A stretch of DNA of 64,000 nt from an uncultured Spirochaetaceae bacterium. Its GTDB lineage: Bacteria > Spirochaetota > Spirochaetia > Sphaerochaetales > Sphaerochaetaceae. Position 1 is the stretch's first letter, and every line of letters starts with the position of its first letter. The notes under the pieces are model-generated. The model had not been told where the DNA came from. It saw nothing but the letters and a program-made list of their open reading frames with translations, and made no database searches. The DNA lies in contig CALXYM010000006.1 in NCBI GenBank assembly GCA_944392965.1, positions 17,871-81,870 of the forward strand. The letters are read 5' to 3'. Made by a program: the position numbers and the translations under genes. Shown piece after piece: positions 1-8,805 of the stretch.

Positions 1-51
1 GAAAGTACTCCAGAAAAAAGAAGCACTTTCTCATAGTTTTTCTCCTTCATC

Positions 52-1962
52 TCAGTGTGCCGCCGTATAAGTTCCAAGAATGCGGAACGTGACGGTATTC
101 TCCTTAAGAACTGGAATAAGATCATTCAGATCATGCTCGTCATTAAGCTCCGTTTCCACGAAGAAGGAGTACTCCCACGGTTTTCCAAGAATAGGACGAC
201 TCTCAAGTTTCTTCATATTCAATCCATGCTTCTGCAAGATATCAAGGACAGAAAAGAGAGCTCCAGGCTTATCAGGAACGCTGAACGTCATGCTGGCACG
301 GTTAACCTTTGCCGCACTTCTAAAGAATTCGGCATTCTCCTCCCTGCTTATGATATAGAATCGCGTGTAGTTTTTTGGGTTCGTCTCTATCGAAGGTCTC
401 AATATCTCGCATCCGTAATGAATGGCGGCAGGACTTCCCGCGATAGCAGCGGCATCCATCAGGTTATTCTCTTTTATATACTTCACAGATCCAGAAGTGT
501 CATAGAATGGAATCTGCGTGGCAGATGGCAGATACTGACTGAGGAACTCCTTACACTGGGCAAGTCCCTGAGGATGGGAGTAGATTTTTTTTATATCTTC
601 CATCTTCACGCCAGGATTGACGATCAGGTTATGGATGACCCTAAGCTGAGCCTCTCCGACTACGGTTATGTTTTCTTCAACATTGAGAAGGTCCAGGTTT
701 TCAAATATGGTTCCACCTAGGGTGTTTTCCACAGGGATGACCCCGTATCTGGCTTTTCCCGTTGCAACAGCATCAAACACGTCCTTGAACTCCTTACAGG
801 GCAGCACCTTCTGATCCTCATTGAAAGTTCTCCTTATTACAAGTTCACTGAACGCACCCCTCTCTCCTTGGAAAGCCACTACCGTATCCCCAGAAGTCTC
901 AGGAGAAGCGCTTTCCGCCTTGATCGACTCAGGAACGATCCTTGGAGATCTCTCCACTGCTTTTCCAACTACAGGAGCAAGCGCCTCTATATCCCTCATC
1001 AGACGTTCAAACTGTGCTGGATACAGTGACTGAGGGCCATCAGAGAGGGCTTTCTCTGGATGATCATGCACTTCAACCATAATCCCGCTTGCTCCTCCTG
1101 CGATCAAGGCAAGGGCCATTGGTGAGACCATATCCCTTATGCCGGTGGCATGAGATGGATCTCCTATTACAGGAAGGTGGGTAAGTTTCTGAACTACAGG
1201 AATCGCCGAACAGTCGAGAGTATTCCTCGTCGCCTTCTCAAATGTTCTTATTCCCCTTTCGCAGAGTACAACCTGGTCCGTTCCAGAGGCCATTAAATAC
1301 TCAGCTGCCATAAGCCATTCCTCGATGGTAGCAGAGAGGCCTCTTTTCAGAAGTACGGGCATACCCGTCTTTCCCACCTCTTTCAGAAGCTCGAAGTTCT
1401 GCATGTTCCGCGCTCCGATCTGAAACATGTCTATATAACCAGCCATCAGCGGAACATCCTTTGGAGAGACGACCTCCGTGGTCACAGGCATATCAAACAC
1501 ATCCCCCGCCTTTCTCAGATATTTCAATCCCTCCTCTCCTAAGCCCTGGAATGAATACGGACTCGTCCTCGGTTTGAAAGCACCTCCACGGAGTATTACG
1601 GCACCGGCATCCCTGACCTTCTCCGCGATTCTCATGATCTGGTCCTCGCTCTCAACCGCACAAGGTCCCGCGATTACCGCGATACGGCTTCCCCCGATCT
1701 TCACCTTTCCCACACTTACGATAGTATCTTCCTTTTTCAACTCTCGGGATGCGAGTTTATATGGTTTTGAAATGGGAACGACAGAAGAAACCCCGTCAAG
1801 AACCTCTATGCTTCTTGGATCTATGGAACTGGTTCCCACTGCACCGAGAACCGTCTCTTCCTTTCCGACGATCTCCTTAACGAGGAAACCTTTTTCTTTT
1901 AAAATCGCTTTTATATTATTTTTTTCGTCTGGTGTTACACCCTGTTTTAAGATTATTATCAT
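52..1962 (-). CDS. Fused DAHP synthase - prephenate dehydratase
   Basis: A bifunctional aromatic-pathway enzyme of 636 aa. Residues ~1-75 form the small N-terminal ferredoxin-like domain and ~90-340 the type Iβ DAHP synthase barrel (motifs AGPCAVES, GGAFKPRTSPYSF, IGARNMQNFELL, DPSHATG), which condenses PEP and erythrose-4-phosphate. Residues ~360-545 are prephenate dehydratase (FQGERGAFSE, VPVENTLGG, catalytic-type NYTRFYI). The last ~85 residues are an ACT domain with the ESRP motif that binds phenylalanine. One chain therefore holds the first shikimate step and the committed phenylalanine step, with a sensor that could inhibit both. There is no Shine-Dalgarno site. A TTGACC box (1994-1999) and TAAGTA (1969-1974), six bases before the ATG, suggest a leaderless start. 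The domains are unmistakable; the feedback scheme is inference. Confidence 0.95.
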   Translation of the reverse strand: MIIILKQGVTPDEKNNIKAILKEKGFLVKEIVGKEETVLGAVGTSSIDPRSIEVLDGVSSVVPISKPYKLASRELKKEDTIVSVGKVKIGGSRIAVIAGPCAVESEDQIMRIAEKVRDAGAVILRGGAFKPRTSPYSFQGLGEEGLKYLRKAGDVFDMPVTTEVVSPKDVPLMAGYIDMFQIGARNMQNFELLKEVGKTGMPVLLKRGLSATIEEWLMAAEYLMASGTDQVVLCERGIRTFEKATRNTLDCSAIPVVQKLTHLPVIGDPSHATGIRDMVSPMALALIAGGASGIMVEVHDHPEKALSDGPQSLYPAQFERLMRDIEALAPVVGKAVERSPRIVPESIKAESASPETSGDTVVAFQGERGAFSELVIRRTFNEDQKVLPCKEFKDVFDAVATGKARYGVIPVENTLGGTIFENLDLLNVEENITVVGEAQLRVIHNLIVNPGVKMEDIKKIYSHPQGLAQCKEFLSQYLPSATQIPFYDTSGSVKYIKENNLMDAAAIAGSPAAIHYGCEILRPSIETNPKNYTRFYIISREENAEFFRSAAKVNRASMTFSVPDKPGALFSVLDILQKHGLNMKKLESRPILGKPWEYSFFVETELNDEHDLNDLIPVLKENTVTFRILGTYTAAH

Positions 1963-2010
1963 GATAATTACTTATCTAATATTTAGGTTTTTTGGTCAAC
2001 AAAAGGTAAT

Positions 2011-2676
2011 ATGGACTACGATAAATTTTTCTCAGAGATATTTACGTTATTCAGCTCAGAACTGACAAAAAGGGGAATAGCCCTTCCTTCCGTTTCTGAA
2101 ATCGCAGGAGAGGATAATGATCCTTATAGAGTACTGGTATCAACGATACTTTCTCTCAGGACAAAGGACAAGGTGACGATTGAGAGATCAAAGGCCTTAT
2201 TCGAAAAGGCTGGAAACATCTACCAGCTGTATGACATGAACATCGAAGAACTTGCAGAGACCATAAAACCCAGCGCATTTTATAAGAGAAAGGCAGAGAA
2301 TCTGAAGGAGATAGCGAAGATCATAATAGACAGGTATGATGGCAAAATTCCAAATGATATGGATGCCCTTCTCTCTCTTCCCGGTGTCGGCCTAAAGACA
2401 GCTTCCCTCACTCTTAATCTGGGATTCAACGAACTTGCAATCTGCGTAGATTGTCATGTACATCAGATATTGAACAGAATAGGAATCATCAGAACAAAGA
2501 ATGCGGAAGAGACTGAAAGGGAGCTTAGAAGAATTCTTCCAAAAAGATTCTGGATACCACTGAACGAGCTTCTCGTAAGTTATGGACAGGCGGTATGCAA
2601 AAGCATATCTCCTCTATGCACTCAATGTCCCTATGAAGGCAAATGTCCAAAAATAGGCGTCAGAAAATACAGATGA
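2011..2676 (+). CDS. nth: Endonuclease III (DNA glycosylase/AP lyase)
   Basis: A 221-aa base-excision repair enzyme that removes oxidised pyrimidines. The helix-hairpin-helix LPGVGLKTASLTL carries the catalytic lysine, and the VDCHVHQILNRIG segment carries the catalytic aspartate. The C-terminal 4Fe-4S loop has the exact family spacing C-X6-C-X2-C-X5-C (CKSISPLCTQCPYEGKC). Length is normal for the family. The start follows an AAAGG ribosome site. It diverges from the DAHP synthase gene across a short AT-rich gap, so the two promoters share about 48 bases. Confidence 0.96.
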   Translation: MDYDKFFSEIFTLFSSELTKRGIALPSVSEIAGEDNDPYRVLVSTILSLRTKDKVTIERSKALFEKAGNIYQLYDMNIEELAETIKPSAFYKRKAENLKEIAKIIIDRYDGKIPNDMDALLSLPGVGLKTASLTLNLGFNELAICVDCHVHQILNRIGIIRTKNAEETERELRRILPKRFWIPLNELLVSYGQAVCKSISPLCTQCPYEGKCPKIGVRKYR

Positions 2677-2824
2677 TAAAAAACCTCTGGATGAGGACGA
2701 ACCAGAGGCAAAGAGCTTTCGTATAACGGAAACAGGCGCCTACGACACCACCACAACTCCCTGTAAGAAAGAAAACGAAAGCCAAAAAAGGTGGTAGGAT
2801 TACTCTCTATAATCACCAGTGCCT
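2676..2824 (-). ncRNA. Candidate structured small RNA (minus strand)
   Basis: No protein gene fits here. Read on the minus strand there is a promoter-like pair, TTGACT (2855-2860) and TAACAT (2831-2836) with an 18-base spacer. About 115 bases later comes a hairpin, CCTCTGG/CCAGAGG (2684-2690 with 2702-2708), followed by six T, which is a canonical terminator. Two long complementarities lie between: 2715-2722 pairs perfectly with 2775-2782 (GCTTTCGT/ACGAAAGC), and 2739-2752 pairs with 2790-2798 (GGTGGTAGG, with a short bulge). The two helices interleave, so they form a pseudoknot. I do not recognise 6S, SRP or tmRNA signatures. It is a prediction from structure only. Confidence 0.4.
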
Positions 2825-2907
2825 AATACAATGTTAGTGTCTATTCTTTAATCTAGTCAAGAAGATAAAAAAATAATTGTAACCTTATGAGTCCTAAAGC
2901 ATTATAA

Positions 2908-2932
2908 TGGGTCCTGAAAAAGCCAGGACCCA
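2908..2932. terminator. Hairpin after the membrane-protein gene
   Basis: A perfect 9-bp inverted repeat, TGGGTCCTG/CAGGACCCA, with a 7-base loop lies just beyond the stop of the minus-strand membrane gene. The T-tract is weak on both strands, so termination is likely but not certain. Confidence 0.55.
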
Positions 2933-2944
2933 TATTTAAAAATC

Positions 2945-3361
2945 TTATTTAACTACCCCTTTGAGGGCACCTTTACTCGCTTTTAAAATAGAGAAGAGAA
3001 TAAGCAGATGATAAATAAAAGTCTCAATCCACTCGAAGATCTCCGTACCGCTGAAATTACCGAAACCATAGACGAAATCAGAGAATACGATTACAAGAAT
3101 CCAGACGATGGAAACGATGATCATTGAATACTTGGTGAAAATCGGTTTGATTCCACTGACGAAAAGAGGAACAATGATGAGCAGTCCACAGACGATGAGG
3201 ACTATCCCCAGGATGATGTTGACCGTATCATTACCTATCGCCCTATATAAATCATTACCACTTCCATTGGCGACCCCTTCAATTCCAATACATACGAAAA
3301 GTAGTCCGATGAGGATTTTCAATCCGACATCCCCTACTGTTTTAATCGTAGCTTTTGCCAT
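2945..3361 (-). CDS. Small integral membrane protein, unknown function
   Basis: I do not recognise this 138-aa protein. It shows about four hydrophobic segments (around residues 12-30, 47-70, 78-95 and 110-128), a short lysine-containing N terminus and a basic C-terminal tail (KASKGALKGVVK). There is no signal peptide with a cleavage site and no catalytic motif. The start is supported by a GGAGGG site ten bases upstream. Its -10 element (TATAAT read on the minus strand) lies on the same bases as the pth -10 box, so the two divergent promoters overlap. It has a terminator hairpin of its own and looks monocistronic. Confidence 0.75.
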   Translation of the reverse strand: MAKATIKTVGDVGLKILIGLLFVCIGIEGVANGSGNDLYRAIGNDTVNIILGIVLIVCGLLIIVPLFVSGIKPIFTKYSMIIVSIVWILVIVFSDFVYGFGNFSGTEIFEWIETFIYHLLILFSILKASKGALKGVVK

Positions 3362-3377
3362 AATAAGCCCTCCAAAC

Positions 3378-3407
3378 TTGAATTATCTAGATACTCTTAA
3401 TTATACT
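3378..3407 (+). promoter_or_regulatory. pth promoter placing transcription start at the start codon
   Basis: TTGAAT (3378-3383), an 18-base spacer and TATACT (3402-3407). The -10 box ends six bases before the GTG at 3414, so the predicted first transcribed base is the start codon itself. The bases TATACT read as AGTATA in reverse and also serve the divergent membrane gene. Confidence 0.65.
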
Positions 3408-3413
3408 ATTTCC

Positions 3414-3917
3414 GTGATAAAACTTATAGTCTTTTTAGGAAATCCAGGACGGGAATACAAAAATACAAGGCATAATGTAGCTTTTACTCTTTTTGACAAC
3501 CTAGTAGAAAATGATAGCCTGTCAAACAAATTTCACTCAATTTATGCAGAGAAATACGGCTTAAAACTCATCAAACCAATGACATATATGAATCTCTCAG
3601 GAACCGCGGTAAGCGAGGCAGCGTCTTTTTTCAAGCTCAAAAGCGATGAGATACTAATCTGTCATGATGATACAGAACTTCCTCTGGGAAAAGTTGAACT
3701 TCAAAAAGGGGGAGGACTAAAAGGACACAAAGGGCTGAGAAACATCGCTGAAAGATTAGGTAAAGATGATTTCTATCGTATAAGAATAGGTATAGGTAGG
3801 CCGAAATACGGCGATATGAGGGTATACGTACTTTCTCCCTTTAAAAAGGAGGAGCAGGAAATATTGGAAAATTCCTTTCGAGAAGCGGAATCTATAATAA
3901 GAAACCTTAACAGATAA
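3414..3917 (+). CDS. pth: Peptidyl-tRNA hydrolase
   Basis: The enzyme releases tRNA from peptidyl-tRNAs dropped by ribosomes. The N terminus VIKLIVFLGNPGREYKNTRHN contains the family substrate loop and the catalytic histidine of RHN. Further on are KPMTYMNLSG, the HDDTELPLGK segment with the conserved aspartate, and GGGLKGHKGLRNI. In that last motif the usual asparagine of GHNG is a lysine. At 167 aa it is about 20-25 residues shorter than usual at the C terminus. The open frame extends upstream to 3108, but those codons run antisense through the neighbouring gene. GTG at 3414 matches the family N terminus and lies six bases after a -10 box, so the mRNA is probably leaderless. Confidence 0.92.
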   Translation: MIKLIVFLGNPGREYKNTRHNVAFTLFDNLVENDSLSNKFHSIYAEKYGLKLIKPMTYMNLSGTAVSEAASFFKLKSDEILICHDDTELPLGKVELQKGGGLKGHKGLRNIAERLGKDDFYRIRIGIGRPKYGDMRVYVLSPFKKEEQEILENSFREAESIIRNLNR

Positions 3918-4082
3918 GAATAAGGCCAGGTTCTCTGCATGTCCATTTAGCTACCGCATTGCAGAAACCCCATGTTCTTTCCTTTTCTGCATTCCAGCTT
4001 CATAATATGATCAAATGTCCATTTTTCTCTACTTGCAGAAAGTTTTTCGTGCTAAACTATACAAAGCAAAGGAGGATAACAG
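3918..4082 (+). promoter_or_regulatory. Leader/promoter region of the GH13 gene with repeated TGCAGAAA
   Basis: TTGCAG (4033-4038) and TATACA (4058-4063) form a possible promoter with a long 19-base spacer. An AAAGGAGG ribosome site precedes the ATG. The octamer TGCAGAAA occurs at 3960-3967 and 4034-4041 and in inverted orientation at 3984-3991. The last direct copy covers the -35 box. That could be an operator, but no regulator is identifiable. Confidence 0.35.
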
Positions 4083-7000
4083 ATGGAAAAGAGAGATTTC
4101 CGTATCTCTGATATTGTGAGGAGCGACTTAAAACTTTCCAAGCCGGTCTTTAAAACAGATGAAAACATCTCAGAACTCTACAGGGAAGCCCTGACAATAG
4201 CATACAGTTTCAATCAAAAGGAGAAGGAAAAGGGAAAGTCCGACTTCGTTTCCGCAGGCAAGCTCCATGCAACAGCCGTACTTCATCTTCTCTATCAGAT
4301 AATCCTGAGTGCCTGTATGAACGCTGGGCACTCGGACTTCTTCCTGCGCAGACAGGCTGCGATAAGTGAGAATGACGAATTGAAGACTGCACTCAACTTC
4401 TATTCAAAACACTTTCCTTCCCCTCTGCTTGATATGATAGACAAGGATAAGAAGAACGAATACATACGGAGAGAGGAGGATTCGAGAGCCTTCTTCATCC
4501 ATCAGGTAATGATAAACAATCCGGCTCTTGTAGAAGCATCGAAACCGTTCGTCTATCCAGATAATCTTCAATATCCCAGTGGATTCTCATCCCTGGCATC
4601 CCTCCTTTCGGCATATATAAAAGATGAGAGCAGGAATGGGAAAGGACTCGAGGATGAAGACATCTTCACTCTGCTTACAAAACCGAGCAGGATATACCCA
4701 AACTCATTAACAGATCAAATAAAATACATTCTGAGAGAATGGTCATACATGCTTCCAAAAGACCTGATAGAGCTGCTGCAGATATCAATCTCCTATATAA
4801 AAGAAGAAGAGAAAGACAGGGGAATCCCCGGTCCTCCAGGACCAATGCCAATCGCAGACTATTCAGATGAAGTATATGAATATGAGGCTTTCAGTGATGA
4901 TTCAAACTGGATGCCACGTGTCGTGATGATTGCAAAATGTACCCTTGTCTGGCTCGATCAGCTGTCAAAGGAATACAAAAGGGAGATCACTCGGCTTGAT
5001 CAGATTCCTGACAGAGAGCTCGATCTCTTAAGAGAAAGGGGATTTACAGCACTCTGGCTCATAGGACTATGGGAAAGAAGTTCAGCCAGCAAGAGCATAA
5101 AAAACCTCTGTGGAAATCCTGATGCAGAGGCTTCCGCATATTCATTGAAGGATTATGATATATCACCTTCGATAGGTGGATGGACAGCCCTTGAGGATCT
5201 GAGAAACCGGTGCAGGGAAAGGGGAATACGGCTTGCCTCCGACATGGTTCCAAACCACACAGGTATCGATGGAGACTGGGTATATGAACACCCTGATTAT
5301 TATATAAGTCAGGACTGGCCACCCTTCCCTTCCTACACATATAACGGTCCCGATCTTTCTTCCAATCCGGATTTTGAAGTAAAGATTGAGGATCATTATT
5401 ATGACAGGACGGATGCCGCGGTAACATTCAGGCTAACTGATAAAAGAAATGGAAAAGTAAGGTATGTATTCCATGGTAATGATGGAACAACAATGCCCTG
5501 GAATGACACAGCTCAGCTTGATTATCTCAATCCTGAGACAAGAGAGGCTGTCATTCAGAAAATCATACATGTTGCAAATAACTTCCCAATAATAAGATTT
5601 GACGCGGCTATGACCCTTGCAAAAAGGCATATTCAGAGGCTATGGTATCCAAAACCGGGAGAAGCGGGTGATATCGCAGGAAGGGCTGTTCACAGCTTGA
5701 GCAATGAGGAGTTCAACAGGAGGATTCCGAATGAATTCTGGAGAGAGGTAGTGGACAGAATCGCCGTAGAGGTTCCCGATACACTTCTCCTCGCAGAAGC
5801 ATTCTGGATGATGGAGGGCTACTTCGTCAGAACGCTTGGCATGCACAGGGTATATAACTCGGCATTCATGAACATGCTCAAGAACCAGGAAAATGAGAAA
5901 TACAGACTCGGAATAAAGAACACCCTAGTCTTTGAACCTGAGATATTGAAGCGTTATGTAAATTTCATGAACAATCCTGATGAGGAAACGGCAATCGCCC
6001 AGTTTGGAGACGGAGACAGATATTTCGGTGTATGTACTTTGCTTGCCACCCTTCCAGGTCTGCCCATGATAGGACATGGACAGATAGAAGGATACCATGA
6101 AAAATATGGAATGGAATATAAGAGGGCATACTGGGATGAGAAACCCAATGAATGGCTTGTAGGAGAGCATTATAGGAAGATTTTCCCTCTGTTCAGGAAA
6201 AGATATCTGTTCAGCAATGTCGATCACTTCAACCTGTATGACTGTTACAACAACGGCAATGTACAGGAGAGTGTATTCGCATATGTGAATGGACATGGAA
6301 ACGAAAGAACACTGGTTCTCTATAACAACCAGTATGAGAGGATATGGGGAAACATAAAACAGAGCGTACCAAAACTCGATAAGAACAATGGAGAGAAGAA
6401 AACGGTCACGACGCAGCTTGCAGAGAATCTGGGTCTTTCTTTCAGAGGGAGAAGATACGCGATTTTTGAATGTTTCTCTGATGGTCTGATGTATCTGTAT
6501 CCATCGATTAAACTGTTTGAGGAAGGTCTGAATTTCACTCTAAACGGCTATGAGTCGAGGGTATACTGGAATATAAGGGAAGTCGAGGACACGGACGGGT
6601 CCTATGAGATACTGTGGAACACCTATGGGGAGAAGGGAATAAAGAACATCAGAGTTGCAATATCCCTGATCCGGCTGAAAAACCTGTTCAAACTCTATGA
6701 GCCTTTCAGAACCAGGGATTTCATAAAAACCCTTTCCGATATGACCAGTGGTAAGAGCTCTTCCGTAAAAGAAAGACAGGCTCTCCTCACCATAGCTGAG
6801 GTATATACGAAACTTCCGGAGCTTTATAAGACGTTCGATGATGTCGTAAAGCAGATGCTTGGTACCTTCGAAGAGGTGGAACCAAAGAAGATGGTCTCAG
6901 AATTCCGCTCTGTATCCGCCATTTTCAAGAGGAAAAAGAGCAAGGGACTCTCAAGCTGGGGAGACATGGAACAGGTCCTTGGTCTTATTCTAGCAGAGGC

Positions 7001-7448
7001 TATTGCCCTGAAACCTTTCAGTGTAAAAAAGAACATAAGGGAGTGCATGGAAACAGCAGACGAGATGCTTCTTCAGTACCTGTTCGAGGATGAAGTTGCA
7101 AGACTTGGACTGAATGAGGAAGAGGCACGTCTTGTCGGACATGCGGCGGCATTGTTCTTAACAGCATCACGGGACGTGGATATCGATGACATAAAAACAC
7201 CAGTCAACGTTCTTAAGGAAGTATTGAAAGACGAGGGAGCAGCGAACTTCGTAGCACTCAATGAATACGAAGGTGTGAAATGGTATAATAAGGAGAAAAT
7301 GCAGCTAATGATACTGGTTGTAACGCTCTCCATCGCAGTTCATTATGATAAGAGAGGATTTGAAGAGGATCAATTCCTTAAAGATCTCTTAGAAAGGGAG
7401 ATAAAAGCCGAATACAGGCTTGATAATCTTCTGAAAGAAGAAGAGTGA
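4083..7448 (+). CDS. Very large GH13 (alpha-amylase family) protein with helical flanks
   Basis: A 1121-aa cytoplasmic protein (no signal peptide) with a GH13 barrel at ~285-720. Conserved regions are visible: DMVPNH (387-392), IIRFDAAMTL with the nucleophile-type Asp507, LLLAEAFW with the acid/base-type Glu572, and FGDGDRY (Asp643/645) in place of the usual NHD. The ~280 residues before and ~350 residues after the barrel are largely charged and helical, with no carbohydrate-binding module I recognise. The size is roughly twice that of a typical amylase. It probably acts on intracellular alpha-glucan or a maltosyl compound; the exact substrate cannot be read from sequence. The start has a strong AAAGGAGG site. 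The gene stands alone between its promoter and a strong terminator. Confidence 0.85.
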   Translation: MEKRDFRISDIVRSDLKLSKPVFKTDENISELYREALTIAYSFNQKEKEKGKSDFVSAGKLHATAVLHLLYQIILSACMNAGHSDFFLRRQAAISENDELKTALNFYSKHFPSPLLDMIDKDKKNEYIRREEDSRAFFIHQVMINNPALVEASKPFVYPDNLQYPSGFSSLASLLSAYIKDESRNGKGLEDEDIFTLLTKPSRIYPNSLTDQIKYILREWSYMLPKDLIELLQISISYIKEEEKDRGIPGPPGPMPIADYSDEVYEYEAFSDDSNWMPRVVMIAKCTLVWLDQLSKEYKREITRLDQIPDRELDLLRERGFTALWLIGLWERSSASKSIKNLCGNPDAEASAYSLKDYDISPSIGGWTALEDLRNRCRERGIRLASDMVPNHTGIDGDWVYEHPDYYISQDWPPFPSYTYNGPDLSSNPDFEVKIEDHYYDRTDAAVTFRLTDKRNGKVRYVFHGNDGTTMPWNDTAQLDYLNPETREAVIQKIIHVANNFPIIRFDAAMTLAKRHIQRLWYPKPGEAGDIAGRAVHSLSNEEFNRRIPNEFWREVVDRIAVEVPDTLLLAEAFWMMEGYFVRTLGMHRVYNSAFMNMLKNQENEKYRLGIKNTLVFEPEILKRYVNFMNNPDEETAIAQFGDGDRYFGVCTLLATLPGLPMIGHGQIEGYHEKYGMEYKRAYWDEKPNEWLVGEHYRKIFPLFRKRYLFSNVDHFNLYDCYNNGNVQESVFAYVNGHGNERTLVLYNNQYERIWGNIKQSVPKLDKNNGEKKTVTTQLAENLGLSFRGRRYAIFECFSDGLMYLYPSIKLFEEGLNFTLNGYESRVYWNIREVEDTDGSYEILWNTYGEKGIKNIRVAISLIRLKNLFKLYEPFRTRDFIKTLSDMTSGKSSSVKERQALLTIAEVYTKLPELYKTFDDVVKQMLGTFEEVEPKKMVSEFRSVSAIFKRKKSKGLSSWGDMEQVLGLILAEAIALKPFSVKKNIRECMETADEMLLQYLFEDEVARLGLNEEEARLVGHAAALFLTASRDVDIDDIKTPVNVLKEVLKDEGAANFVALNEYEGVKWYNKEKMQLMILVVTLSIAVHYDKRGFEEDQFLKDLLEREIKAEYRLDNLLKEEE

Positions 7449-7454
7449 GGAGAC

Positions 7455-7495
7455 ATGGGCCATGGGGAAGATTTTCCGTCATGGCCCATATTTTT
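7455..7495 (+). terminator. Rho-independent terminator of the GH13 gene
   Basis: Ten-base perfect inverted repeat ATGGGCCATG (7455-7464) / CATGGCCCAT (7480-7489) followed by ATTTTT. It sits between convergent genes. Confidence 0.85.
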
Positions 7496-7503
7496 CAAAA
7501 AAG

Positions 7504-8634
7504 TCAGACATTGCTTCGTGGAAGATTCCTTTCTGCCCATGAACAGAATATGTCAAAAGCAATTCGATCTGCGGTATCATAAATAGATTCAGAGGAGAAC
7601 CAACTCTCAAGGGAGGATCTCGTTATCTCTCCAAATTTTCCACCATCATCAAGAGAATAAAGTGACAGTGTCAGAGGATCAGCAAAATAGAAATTCTTCT
7701 CAGATGAATCCATATTTCCTGAGGAGCTATGAAAACCATATACGTAAGAAAGGTCAATACGGATATCAGAATCGAGATTGACATCATCTTTCACATCAAC
7801 AGAAACCAGGAAAGTCGCTTTTGCTGCCTCCTCAAGGGAAGAGACAGGAGAAGACGTATCATGATCTGAAATAAAACCTGATGCCAGGAATCTCACGATA
7901 TCGGCTTTCACTGCATAATTGACACCTTGCGATACGGTATCAACCTCGTCCAGGAAATATCTGTCGGAAATGGTTTCTGTCGCAACTCCTATGACCGAAA
8001 AATCATCTGTGAAAACAGGTCCTCCACTGTTCCCCGGCTGTATGTTCGCAGTAAACTGTGTACGCAAAAGAGTCCCTTCAAGTCCGGACAAAGAGCTTAC
8101 TATACCCTCTGTCAGTTTCACCTCCCTTCCCATCATCTCAGGCATGGGATAGCCGAGAACATAGACATGTGTCCCCTTTGGAACATCAGAGCCCAGAGAG
8201 AATGAAAAAGGTAAGCTCTTATCCACAAGTCTTAAAAACGCAACATCTGCACTTACCTCATTATGGATGACCTCTGCCGGTATCATCTCCCCTTCAACTG
8301 ACACATACACCTCTTCTGCAGATCCGACGACATGAGAATTCGTAACAAGAAGATCGGAAGAAATTGCAAATGCACTACCAAAAGACATGGCAAAGACAAA
8401 ATCCTCCATACTTGAGGCATCCGCTATCTTAGCCGTTTTAAAACCATAGGAACCAAGTCGTTCAGATATCACATCAGCTATGTTCAAAGGATCGGAAGAA
8501 GTAGATATCCAGAACATGGTATCTTCCAAGGTTGTCCCATCGGGGAAATCAATATCTGCAACATTTTTCGCATCCTGACAGGAAGAAAAAAAGATCAAGG
8601 GTATCATAATCAGGAAAAGTACTGATTTCTTCAT
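7504..8634 (-). CDS. Trypsin-like (S1C) serine protease lipoprotein
   Basis: A 376-aa protein that starts MKKSVLFLIMIPLIFFSSC, a lipoprotein signal with Cys19 as the lipidated residue. It is therefore anchored outside the cytoplasmic membrane. The HtrA-like catalytic triad is intact: TNSHVVG (His101), SADVAFLRL (Asp130) and QPGNSGGPVF (Ser203). Unlike HtrA/DegP there is no PDZ domain. The ~130 residues after the protease fold are unrecognised. A GTG 12 bases further upstream is possible, but the ATG at 8634 follows GGAGG at good spacing and begins the signal peptide, so I chose it. A role in envelope protein quality control is inference. Confidence 0.85.
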   Translation of the reverse strand: MKKSVLFLIMIPLIFFSSCQDAKNVADIDFPDGTTLEDTMFWISTSSDPLNIADVISERLGSYGFKTAKIADASSMEDFVFAMSFGSAFAISSDLLVTNSHVVGSAEEVYVSVEGEMIPAEVIHNEVSADVAFLRLVDKSLPFSFSLGSDVPKGTHVYVLGYPMPEMMGREVKLTEGIVSSLSGLEGTLLRTQFTANIQPGNSGGPVFTDDFSVIGVATETISDRYFLDEVDTVSQGVNYAVKADIVRFLASGFISDHDTSSPVSSLEEAAKATFLVSVDVKDDVNLDSDIRIDLSYVYGFHSSSGNMDSSEKNFYFADPLTLSLYSLDDGGKFGEITRSSLESWFSSESIYDTADRIAFDIFCSWAERNLPRSNV

Positions 8635-8769
8635 TAAAACCTCCACTATGAATATCGATATAGGGGAGAAAGTCTTACAGAAAAAGATAACATTTTTATA
8701 AAAACGTGATTAACAAGAAAAAATATGTTTTTCATTTAAATGGTGAAAAGAAGTACAGCCATCGTTTTG

Positions 8770-8799
8770 TTGACTTCAAATAAGAGCAAGCATTACAAT
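8770..8799 (+). promoter_or_regulatory. Symporter promoter (leaderless type)
   Basis: TTGACT (8770-8775), an 18-base spacer and TACAAT (8794-8799), which ends six bases before the ATG at 8806. No Shine-Dalgarno sequence is present. Confidence 0.65.
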
Positions 8800-8805
8800 C
8801 AGAAC

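Noticed and set aside
2631..2816. A 61-codon minus-strand frame as a gene
   Set aside because: No ribosome site, composition unlike neighbours, and RNA-like structure explains the region better.
3108..3413. N-terminal extension of peptidyl-tRNA hydrolase
   Set aside because: It is antisense to the membrane gene and not part of the family; the start is GTG 3414.
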